Below, piece by piece: positions 27,201 to 38,100 of a DNA stretch of 64,000 nt. Position 1 is the first letter of the stretch, and each line of letters begins with the position of its first letter. The DNA comes from Cloeon dipterum (lineage: Eukaryota > Arthropoda > Insecta > Ephemeroptera > Baetidae), in contig NC_088788.1 in NCBI RefSeq assembly GCF_949628265.1, positions 26,212,335 to 26,276,334 of the forward strand, read 5' to 3'. The notes below the pieces were generated by a model, which was not told the DNA's origin, did no database searches, and saw only the letters and a program-made list of their open reading frames with translations. A program made the translations under genes and the position numbers.

Positions 27201-28914
27201 AAAACATTTTAGGCATAATCTATACAATACTCACTCAAGAAAGCACGTTCATCAAAGTCACTTTTGCTCAAGACAAAATCTTCATAGGACTTGTTGACTG
27301 CCTTGAAGTTAGCTTCAAAGGAGGTAGGCTCAAGCAGCCCACAGCGAGCGCCTGCTTCGGTTGGAGAATTTCCTCTCAGAACCTGCAAATTTTAATAAGT
27401 GAGGTGATGTCCTTGAGTTTAATATTGATCCATCTACCTCCAGTTCAAATTGCTTATCAATCAATTTGTTGAACCAGTAGCTTCGGATGCCATCTGCTTC
27501 ATGCAGAATTCCATCATGGCTCCTGCACAGCTCAGCAAGAATGCAGGGCGGTTCCTCTGGCAGCTCGTAATCTTCCTTCAAGAAATTGTGTGGCAGACCT
27601 GAAGAATATATAAATTAATTCCAGAACTTAATTTATAACACGAAAACATTGATGAAACAAAAAGTAACAAGATCTAGAGAAACTACGTACCCATGAACTG
27701 CGGATTGATGAGATCTCTGCGATCAGCAAGAACTGCATTTCCATAGACAAAATTGCAGCAAACTAACAGGAGATGGTAGGAGTTGACCAGGTCATCCAAA
27801 ATGTCTGGAATCTCAGACTTCGAGCTGATGAACAGGGTCCAGGTAAAGTCAAAGAGTTGGCCTGGAGTGCAGGGAGTATTCCTAATATGAAAGAATATTG
27901 GGTTAATAAAAGAATAATGCAAAAATCATGTGCAACTTGCTTTGGCTTTCTGGGGCGTCCTTTTTGACCCTCAGTAGGTGAGGGCTCAGGCTTGTGGAAC
28001 ATGTCATTGTAGATCAATCGATACTTCTTGAAGATGACCATGGAAACTGCAAAGCGTCTCTCCATTCGGTTGAGTCTGTCCTTGAATTCGGCACCTACAT
28101 TGGCCATTTCAGCCCACTTCTTGGCTTTCTCCAGAAACTGCATCAGGCTGGAAAGCAGGTGGGGAATACAATCCTTGCTCTAAAGATTCACCTGGCCTGA
28201 TACACGTACCTGATGTTGCAGTGCTTGAGGAGTTGCATGAAAGAAACTCCGTTGCCCTCAATCTGATCCAGACCGGCATCCTTCAATCGCCTGCAGGCAA
28301 CGAATAGGGCGCAGCAAAGCCAGTGTCGTTGATCGCCCTGGAAATATTCAGAGAAAAATTATTTCCTCATATCTTTAGGCAAGATATTTTGAAAAGCCAA
28401 ATTAATGCGGTTTATTTTGAATATGTACAGTATGATAGTTGCGATATGTAACAAAAATGGAGCATTAAAAGGTGAGCCTGGGTCCAAATCACTTCCGCAG
28501 ATAAAATATTGGCTGATATAGTAAGGCTCCTTGTAGGTTAACTGGCAACCATGCTCAATAATACATAATGCCGCGATTAGTATTACAAAATCAAATGGGC
28601 AGGATATGGAAACGTGGGTTAGGTGAACCGAAAATGAAATAAGTGTGTTCTGTGGCAATCCTCGAAGAAAAATTTACATAGCCCTTGAGGCAAAAATTAC
28701 AAGCGCTTGATATAATGCTGGTTTAGACCGTAGATCAGAAATTCAGGCTGTAAATCAAATTCAAATCACAACCAACCTCGAGCGTAAAATTGGTCTTGGT
28801 AGAGGTATAGCTGTGCCAGGCCTCCTCTGTAGCGATCTGGTCCATATTGAGCGTGGAGCAGACATCATCGTAAAACTTTTTGACGGACTCGTCCGTTTGT
28901 TCAGTCGTGCCCAT
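24287..28914 (-). CDS. Rbf: Retinoblastoma-family pocket protein (RBL1/p107/Rbf type)
   Basis: Nuclear co-repressor that binds E2F/DP and restrains S-phase genes. Exons in reading order: 28777-28914, 28210-28337, 27941-28147, 27691-27881, 27438-27598, 27235-27382, 26986-27095, 26543-26908, 26092-26298, 25788-26040, 25397-25533, 25061-25343, 24783-24886, 24553-24729, 24287-24472; 931 residues. The N-terminal part matches p107 (HWLCCALFVACRR, VSMVIFKKY, DDLVNSYHLLL, EEPPCILAELC). Pocket A runs about 365-570 (CCLEVVLFSYNS, FPWILEALELEPYYFYKVIE). A spacer of about 75 residues follows, then pocket B at about 660-810 (RDRHLDQLIMCAIYVICKVT). The C-terminus carries Ser-Pro sites (MSPK, DSPVK, SPPKKP). 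Compared with human p107, the spacer is much shorter and the pocket-B insertion is missing. The intron after 27941-28147 starts with GC. The symbol follows the Drosophila name. Confidence 0.93.
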
Positions 28915-29746
28915 CTTCTATACCCGAAAATTCGCTAAAAAACAACAATATTTCGCTTCACCATGTATCAGCTCACTCAGGGGGAGAGACTCAAGTAATG
29001 GCGCGAACGGCGGGATTTCTCATGAAAACTAGCTAAAATAGTCCTACGCGACAGCTCGTGACCCTGGGAAATTACGCTTTAGAAAATAGATCTGTACAAA
29101 AAAATTATTTTCTATAGGCTTGACTGCCATAAACTGCAAGGAAAGGAATTTAATATAACTAAAAATCGATCAATATCAAAACAAACAAATATATATCAAA
29201 ATTTAAAATAAATCTACATACCAAAATTTTTGATGAAATAAAAGCCACGTAAAGAGCGCGAAAACGCAGCTTGGATAAGTGAGTAGTAGGAAACGTAGGC
29301 GCGACAGGCGCGTCGGCTTGGCTGTATTGAAAGTACTTAACATAGGCGGCGCTTCGAACGTTTGAAAACAGGAACAGGACAGGAACACACATAATCCGAA
29401 CGCAAAATCGTCTTGTGCTTGCGTTTGTTGAGTTTTATTGGTGGCGTTGGTGCTACTGTGCTTACGTCATCAATCATATGTCCATATCCATATTATGGGC
29501 CCATGTTTACAACTAGCTTCTCCCACAACAAGTGAACTGGCACAACGGGTTTAAATTTCGGTTTAAACGTTTGAAGTAACAACAACTAAATTTGATTAAG
29601 GCAGTTACTAGAAGACACAAGCAAGTAGCCCAGGACCAGCCCAGGACCCAAGGAGCCGCAGCGGCTTACAATTAACAAATCTAAAAAAAATCAAAACGTG
29701 CAGTCAAATCTGGTGGCGAAACTTTTCGGTTTTTCATTTTCCAAGC
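28915..29746. promoter_or_regulatory. Bidirectional upstream region of pocket protein and RBFA, with E2F-like sites
   Basis: The two ATG codons point away from each other and are 832 bases apart. Close to the pocket-protein ATG lie GGCGCGAA (29000-29007) and GGCGGGATT (29009-29017), which read on the minus strand as TTCGCGCC and AATCCCGCC. A third site at 29256-29263 reads TTTCGCGC, a perfect E2F consensus. E2F sites are known to drive autoregulation of mammalian p107. No coding segment is visible. Confidence 0.6.
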
Positions 29747-30973
29747 ATGATCAACTTAAAAACTGCGTTGCTCACTTTCAATAAAATACGTCTACTACAG
29801 TGCTGCTCGTGCAAGTTTATATCAAAGAGTTCCAAAGGACAGGAAGCAAGGTTTATGATGAAAATAATGACCGGCTCGAGGAAGCCAAAAGGGTACAAAA
29901 TAATATTAAAAAAGGAATTTTATGGATATTTACCTGGCTTTTAATTTCAGCAAAGTGCTGAGACAGCTTGAATGTGAGAAGCAAAACAATCAAGTTTTTT
30001 CAGGGATGGAAAAATCTTTTACCGTGAAGAGCACTTCATCAGGAAAAATAAACAACAGACGGAGGGAATTGCTGAACGCCGTTTTCACAAGACACATTGT
30101 GGACCACTTAGCAACTTCTAGCCTTCAAGGATTAGATATCCAAATAACAAGCGTACAATTTTATTCTTGTTGTGGTTTGAAAATAAAAAGATGAATATTT
30201 CAGGTAACCGTGAGTCCAGACATTAGCTTGGTAAAAGCGCAGTGGATAAGCAGAAGTTGTCTCACTGGACACAACGGTTCCTTGCAAGTGGATCTTGACA
30301 ATTACGCAGCAGTACTTCGCAAAGATCTCTCTGATTTAAGGATCGTTGGAGTTGTACCTCCTATCAAATTTGTTCCTGGTAAAATATGAAAACAGCACAC
30401 AGCATTGAAGTTAAATTTAACATTTCAGATAAAACTTTGACTCAGGGTTCAATGATTGACCAGCTGTTGGAAACTGCTGAAATGAGTACCGAGGATCCTG
30501 AATATGAAGTAAACACTGACTTGATTTATTCCAACAAGCATCACCAAAACTTTTCTCTTATAGACTGAAGAAGTGGTTGACTCAATGCCACCTATGAGGC
30601 ATGATGTGCTCGGACTTGACCGAGAGAAAATCGTGACAAAGGTTGGCAATTGTTTCTAGGGTTTTGTAATCTTTTAACTATTTCATCTATTCAGATATTG
30701 AAAAAGAACTCGAAACACATCTCAGCTTCTTTGAGCCCATTGAGCAATGAAAGTGGACCAAATGAATTTGCGTCTTTGGCTGACATCAACAATGCTATAG
30801 AGGAATTCAAGAAGATGAGAAAGAAGACTTTGCGTGAGGAAAGGTTCAGGGAAAGGAGTCTCAGATCCATAGAATATGAATATTTCCTCAATAAAGAGAT
30901 TGATGTGCCTGATTTCGACCAGTCAATCTACGAAGATCAGGATTACATAGATGACGATGATGAGAGGAAATAA
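29747..30973 (+). CDS. RBFA: Mitochondrial ribosome-binding factor A
   Basis: Mitochondrial homologue of bacterial RbfA; binds the small mitoribosomal subunit and helps 12S rRNA maturation. Exons: 29747-29892, 29951-30152, 30204-30378, 30429-30508, 30564-30641, 30695-30973; 319 residues (human 343), all GT-AG. The N-terminus (MINLKTALLTFNKIRLLQ, with basic residues and no acids) suits a mitochondrial presequence. The KH-like RbfA domain spans about residues 70-180, with RRRELLNAVFTRHI, VTVSPDISLVKAQWIS and VVPPIKFVPDKTLTQGSMIDQLLE, the last being typical of the metazoan protein. The C-terminal part is charged and ends in an acidic run. It is head-to-head with the pocket protein and tail-to-tail with VAT1. 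Confidence 0.9.
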
Positions 30974-30981
30974 ATAGTTTA

Positions 30982-30987
30982 AATAAA
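30982..30987 (+). terminator. Polyadenylation signal of RBFA
   Basis: AATAAA on the plus strand 9 bases after the stop codon of RBFA, giving one of the shortest 3' untranslated regions in the window. Cleavage is expected near 31000, inside the sequence that serves the opposite VAT1 transcript. Confidence 0.65.
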
Positions 30988-31009
30988 ATTGCGTACGTTT
31001 TGACTATAC

Positions 31010-31015
31010 TTTATT
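31010..31015 (-). terminator. Polyadenylation signal of VAT1
   Basis: AATAAA on the minus strand, facing the RBFA signal 22 bases away. If used, the VAT1 3' untranslated region is about 1.1 kb (31000-32127) and the two transcripts meet or overlap by a few bases. Confidence 0.5.
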
Positions 31016-32127
31016 CATACACAAATTAACATTTTTGCAGACATTGATATTTTCTCTTCGGTGATACTAGTAATGCAATTGGAGATAAATGCAAACATAA
31101 ATGCAATCTACGAGTAAAAACAAATATTCTTATCAGTTGGTGCGTGTGCATTACTAGTCTCAAAACCACTATTACAGTTGTAATAATTTCAATACATAAA
31201 TGCATACCTGGAATTTTGCTCCGTTACGACTAGAACGATGGTGGTTGCAGTGTTTAGTTCTAATTTAGTCGTATGAAAAATACAATTTATAGCTGAACTA
31301 ATTTATTATCTAAACCAATTTAAAATTTTTCATATTTAAAACATTGTCAAAAAATAGTTCAAATTTCAAATAGAGTACATTTTTTAGATTATTTAGTTTT
31401 ACGTTGCGATTAGATGATATCATACTTATAATTTAAATTTTGTTTGATACACAGTCAATTATATTTTTGTTTCATGAGACACCCATTGTTACTGAGATTA
31501 AATGTTTGATATGAGTAGCAGTAACCTCAATCGATCAGTTTTATCAGAATAGTTTAAATTTTCATAAAACAATAAATCGCACCATTTTACGGTCGCATTG
31601 AACAGTAAACCGCAGACTGAATTTTCCGAGATCACGGTCGCACTTAACTTTTTGACGGTACATAATCATTACTGTTTCAAAATGCCTGCACCATTGAATC
31701 GTTTTCGTAAGTGATGATTGTGTTTGTCGTGTGTGTATTAAGCCACTTTAAAGTGTGAGGGCGTAAATTTAAAATTGGACACATCTCATGAGCATTGGCT
31801 GCGTTGTCAATTATCATCACTCAATGTTACAAGTCGTTGACCCTAACATACTAGAATAGTAGCTCAGCGTAATGTGAGAAATTCAATTAATTAGGCATGC
31901 AGGTTGAATACAGCACAATGAAGCTTGGTTCTTTAGCACTTCTTATAATCGCGATTATCAATCAGCGTAATATATCATATAAATATGTGATTTTTACAAT
32001 TAATAGTGACAGCGAGATAATGCCTTAATTAATAGACGCGGCATATTACAGATTATCTTACTCTTGATGAGGAATGGATCTTTCTCAGCTTTGGAATACA
32101 ACACTCGCACTCCTTTCCTCCCCAGTT

Positions 32128-35100
32128 TTAGCTGTCAGCTTTCTCAGCTGCAACGAGACAGAAAACAGACATGAAAATCTCGAGCTTTAAAAAAAGACCA
32201 TCCAGTTCCACAATCTTAATCCCTGGAAACTGATTAATTGCCTTTTTTAGGTTTCATAACTCAATTTTCATAGTTTAAATCGTGTGGAAATATTTTGAAT
32301 CAAGTGTCACAAACTTTAAAATTCTGTCAAAATTCGTTTTGCTGGGAGATTTTTCAGAGACATAAGTATATATTTTGTTGGCCTAGCAAACCTGTTTTCT
32401 CATCACTCACCAGCTTTCTCATCTTCCTGCTTAGCTTCAGGCTCCTTCTTCTCCTCCTCTTCCTCCTTCTTGTCGCTGCTGTCTCCGTTTTCAGCCGGCT
32501 TCTCCTCTTTCTTCTCATCCTTCTTCTCCTCCTTGTCCTTCTTCTTGCTCTTCTCCTCCTTGCTTCCCTTCTTTGCAGGGGTGGCAGGGCGCGGCTTGGG
32601 CTCCAGCGCGGGGTTCAAGATGAGCTTGCCGATGTTCTTGCGGTCGTGCATCACCTGCATAGCCTCAGGCACCTGCGAAACCAACGATTATTCAAACGAA
32701 TCTACATTATTTAAAAATTCTAAAACCCACGTCTTCAAGCGCCCAGCTGGAGTCGATGATTGGCTTGATGACCTTGTTTTTCCACAGTTCCATCACTTTC
32801 TCCATGGCAGCGCGTGCCCTTTCTGCACCGGCAGGCGTCCTCAGCAGGTGGCGTAGGTTGAAGCCGGCGATGGTTTTGTTCTCATCGAACAGCTTGATCG
32901 GCGACACCTTGTCTACTTGCCACCACTGCAAAATACAAGGATAATAGATTTTTGTGCATCGGCAATTCTATATTAGAATTAAACTGACTCAAAAATGCCT
33001 CAAACAAACAGCTTGTGTCAATGAAAACTATGCAACCTGCTCGGCACCAATGAAGATCGCATTGCCTACGTTCTGTAGGAACGGGATATATTACTAGGAG
33101 AAATATTCATTGAGAAAACTAGAAAATCTTAAGGCCGGTAGCATAATTTTTAAGATGTTGAATAGGACAATAATATCACAAGATATTTTTCCAAGACCAT
33201 TTAGGAAATTGCACTAGGAAATTGAAATGTAAATAACCATTAAAGTACTTGTGACTTAGACAAGAATAAACAATAATAATCTTAAGGAAAAGGATTTTTA
33301 ACGATTTAATTTTAAAATTTCCCAAGTTGTAAAATCTAAAAGAACCCGTACTTGTTAAATTATTTCATGAATTTTATTTTTCCTCCTAAATTTATCCAGC
33401 TCTTCTACGATAACCATCTCACTCATTACAATTCTGAGAAAACAAACTGCTAGTAAATGGAACACTCACCGATCGGGCCACGCTGAAGAAGCTCTTGGTC
33501 TCGCCGGTAACCACGTTGGAGGAGCCTGTGGGCACGGAAATTAGACTGGCACGGCGCACAGGAAAAGAAGGTAATTACCGTAGAGGACGTATTTTCCCAT
33601 GGGCTTGAGAAGCGAGTAGCCGCGGTTGCAGTCCTCGAGGCAGAGGCAGTCAAGCACCAGATCCACGCCGTCCGGGCTGATTCTGCGAGCAAAATCACTT
33701 GTGTGAGCCCGAGCGAGAGAGGATAATAAGCCAAAGTCTAGACTTACTTGCGGACCTCGCTGACATAGTCGCATCCTCTCTCAAGGAGATGGTCGAAGTG
33801 GTCCTTGATGGCTTCGTGCTTGCTCTTCGAGGCCACGCCGATCAGAGTCACGTTCTCCTTTGTGCGGGCCAACTGGGCGATCGCGAGGCCCTGGAATACA
33901 TTTTTGTTTTAAATTATGGTTAGCATCTTTAAGAGCTTTAGTGACGAAATTATTTAAAAAATAGGTATATTTATAATTTCCTACTCAAATGGATAAAGCT
34001 TTTTGATGATCATTTATTTTATGGTTGACTTTCAAATTTATTCCATAGATTCAAAGGAAATTATAAAGCCAATTTCATTAATCTTTATCTCTTGAACTTA
34101 AGCGCGAAGGCTATGCCACCCTCCTTGGAGAACAAAGACGAAAGCGCACAATAAATTTAACTGTGGGCGACATAACGTCGGCTTTTTACTCTCGTTCGCC
34201 TTGTTATCAGGGCGGACGGAATATTTTACGAGCGTTTCATGCAAGTGTGCTGCGGCGGTGGCTGAAATTTCAGTCAAAACGAATTCAGTCTGGCGGCAGC
34301 GGCGGCGGCGGCGGCAGCGGCAAAGGGTCAACGCCTCGTTTGTTACCGCCAAGCCACGTGATATCGGCAGCAGCACTCTAGGAAATTTCACATAAGGGCA
34401 CCAAACGCGCGCGAGAGAGAGAGAGCTAATAATAATGATTGCGTTTCCCACTACTAGTGTAATTACGCGCGCGCCTCCATGACTCGAAAGTGCTCCAGGC
34501 ATGCGACAAACTGCGTCCGTCCGACCCTCCACTCTGGCTTGTTTGCCCCCAATTCGGCAGTTAGCGGGCGGAACGTTCGCTGCTGATTACCGCCGATTTT
34601 CTTCGTCGACGTCGGCACAAAAACTTCGCTCAGTGCTTACATATACAGAAGCCTAAGCAATTAATTTAATATCTAATCGGCCGTTACGCAACATCCGCAT
34701 GACTAAGAAAAAGGAACCTCTGATCCCGTGGTGATATCTGACGGAGTTTCCGTTATTGGCTGGCTTGGAACGTTGGTGTCTCACGAAGACAAATTGTTCA
34801 CAGACACTGTAACTGTCATTTATTTTGCTGAGGAATTTAATATTGGTTTTCATGTGAAGACATTTTTAATAAATCACTTATTTCTTGTCTGGAGATAAAA
34901 ATAAATTCTATTCAAACCGGTTGGAACTTTGAAACTGATTTTATTAATTTATTTATGCCCCCTTAAATTCAAAGACCACATGAAAGAGAATTTAGAAATG
35001 TGCCCCGGGGAATAACATGCTCTCGGTCTGGTTTTACAATCAAGACGAGCGCAGCGTTGCGTGCCGAGGCGCAGTTAAAGTTTAATTTCGAGCCTCCGGC

Positions 35101-38100
35101 CGCTAACTGATAAACACCTCTTTCTCTCAGTCGGTTTCGGCATTGCAGACGACCGACTGCATCACATTGAAATTCGGTCGGAAAAGCAGTAATCGACCGA
35201 AATCGAAAAGAAAATAAAAATCCTGTTTAAACAGCCAATCGAGTAATTATAATGAAAGAGCAAGCGAGCAGCATCTTGATATTTGGCCGATCGGCTGCCA
35301 CGCGCCTCTCGAGGTGTGGAAAAGTGACGACGACGACGCCGCCGATCAATATCGCGGGCGGCGGTCGGTTGGCATGGCGACGCCAACCTGTTGATGATTT
35401 TCCGTCGGCCATCCGCCCACGCAGTCGGCGGCGGCGCCTCTGCAAAAGCGGCTTGTTCTCGGAACAGCGTCACAGCATCCTCACGCCGCCCGTCACGCGA
35501 GAATCCGGCAAAATGTAATGAATTTCCCCGTCAGCGCTGTACAATTTTTGCTCCAAATTCGTTGAGAGATTGATGGTGATGAATAAGTCCCATAATTTAT
35601 TTAATGGCAATGAGTCACCGTTAAAACAGTGATTGTGGAAATCACTCATATCTCATTCTAGACTAAACTAATTCACCAAATAGTTCTTACTGGTTTTCCC
35701 TTACACATTTATTTAACGAATGCAAAAGACACTAATAAAACTGAATCAGACGAGCAGACCAACATTTTTCATTAAAATTCAAGCTTAAAATTCACTCCTT
35801 TGCCAATTTAAATATAGTAAACATAAATGTAACGTATTTTTTCAGTATGCTGATTCTAATAATGCAATATCGCTTTTTAGAAGTTAAGACACGTTTTTGA
35901 GTTTGGATTCGTTTAAATTTGGACCGATTATTTTTTGAGTGAGTCCTTCTCAATTTAAATAAAAACAAGTTTTTTTAATTTAAACCTTTTTATATTTAAC
36001 TTGTCATTTTATAGCTTTGCACATGCACCCGATATGTCAGAAAGAAATAGCGTCAGCCAATTAATTTGTTCACTCTACTTCTTAAAGTATAAGGCGTCCA
36101 AATTTGAATTTTTAAATATAGAGTTTAAGCAAACAACAATAATTATAATTCTGGATTGTACAGGGGAGTAGTATTGGTTACTTACAATTCCACCTCCGGC
36201 TGAGTGGAGAAGCACTGACTGCCCCTCAGAGAGTCCAGCGACCTGGAAGAGCAGCATGTAGGCAGCGAGGGCGTTCATGGCGAGGGCTGCGGCCTCCTCG
36301 TTGGTCACGTCGTCGGGCAGGGCGAAGGCGAGGCGCGCGGGCACGCACACCAGCTCGGCCCAGGCCCTGAATTCAGGCAGACACACGACCCGCTGGCCCA
36401 CCTGGAAGTTTTCCACGCCGGCGCCAACCTGCACCACTTCACCCGCGCACTCTGAGCCCAGGATGAACGGCGTCTTCGGTGGGGCGTCGATCGCGCCCTG
36501 ACGAGCCATCAGGTCTTGGAAATTCAGTCCACTGTGCAGGAATATAGACGACGGATTAGTCTCGAAAAAATTGTCAGAATGCGATCACAGACGTGGAACA
36601 TGACTCATAGGGTTGTGTGTCAATTTCAGAAGGTTTATTTTATTTCTCTTTTGAGTACGAATTGAGCCCCTATTTAATCATATACGAATCTTAATATGTT
36701 TTTTTAATTTACACATTTTTTCTTACATTACCGCCAAAACAAGCAAGACGTGAATTTATCCACGTTCCAAAATTGTGAACGTGAAATTGTAAATTGTATA
36801 ATAAATTTAGAATCAAAACGAGGAACACTTTGTCTGTTTAATAACAGGTTTAAAAATTACAAATCTTATTTTAATTCGCATAAGTGAAAAAACTATTTTA
36901 CTAAAAACCGACCAAAAATTCCACGAAAATGGAAACTACGGGAAAACTTTATAAGCGCGAAGCAAAAATTATGATGTTTTAAAAACTGTTATTTACTAAC
37001 ACTGCTACATATTTTTTCGCACTATAAAACCCATAAAACCACTTCCAAACAATCCAAAAATTTGAGAACCCTCGCGAACAACTCTAAAAAAATCCAAATT
37101 AATATTTGTATTTGTTGCAATAACCTATAGAGTAGAAATTTTAGTTTTATTTAGCACTTATTTCCTCGTTGGGTTGTTTCGTGGAAATGAAAAACCGTGT
37201 GACACGCGTTCCCCAATTACCATTATATTTTTAACGTTTTTCCTCAAACACGAACGACGCGGTTAACTGTATTGCAAATTTAATGAATTCACGTTCGTAT
37301 TCAATTCATCTCGTATTAGCCTTCAATCATTTTCCACTCTTTGTTTCTGTGACAAAAATATCGTGCAAGGGAGAGAGATCGATGCTTGCTTGTCCGCTCC
37401 AAAAATGATATCTGCCGTCAACCGCAGCGTCCTATTACAGGGCACGCAGCAAGCCAAAGGCTGGCGTTTCGAGTATCAGGTGCGCCGTTCCCATTGATTA
37501 TGTCTGCACCGTTCACCGGCACAAAGCGCTTGACCCTCCTTGTTGTGATATGCTTGAGGATAATACTACTCTATTTATATTGGAGCACGAGAGCAGGCTT
37601 ATTTGCGATTGCCAAGGAAAGGAATTCACCTATCCGATAACGAATGACAGCTAAACATAAACAAAATAAAATAATATCTGAAAGTATAATTTAAATATTC
37701 AGAAGAAAACTCTGCAGATTCGTACAAGGTTTGATTTATGTGAGAACAGCAAACGTCAGCCAAAGTATCGGGGTAAACCCAGGTGGCGGGGACGAGAACA
37801 TCTGTTGAGCGCCGGGTTCAACCCCCGCGTCCGCAGGAAAACAAATTGTATCGGCTGAGCGTGCATTATTTTTCCTCTTAATCCACGGATCGAAGTGGTG
37901 ACCATAAACGCGCAAAGCAAGTAGTGTACGCTTTTAGTGTACATAGGAGTAGAGTGACGCAGGCAGGCAACCAACTACACTCTACTCGCAGACACATGCA
38001 CACGTGCCGCCGGGGCTGACTCAATAAACTTTCCTATTCCACGGAACAAATTATTACGACCAGCAGCCACCGACGCTGCCGCAATTTCCCCGAAGTGCAA

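Noticed and set aside
37770-37850. GGGTTCAACCCC resembling a tRNA T-loop/B box
   Set aside because: No matching acceptor stem, D arm or anticodon arm could be drawn at the right distances, so I do not call a tRNA.
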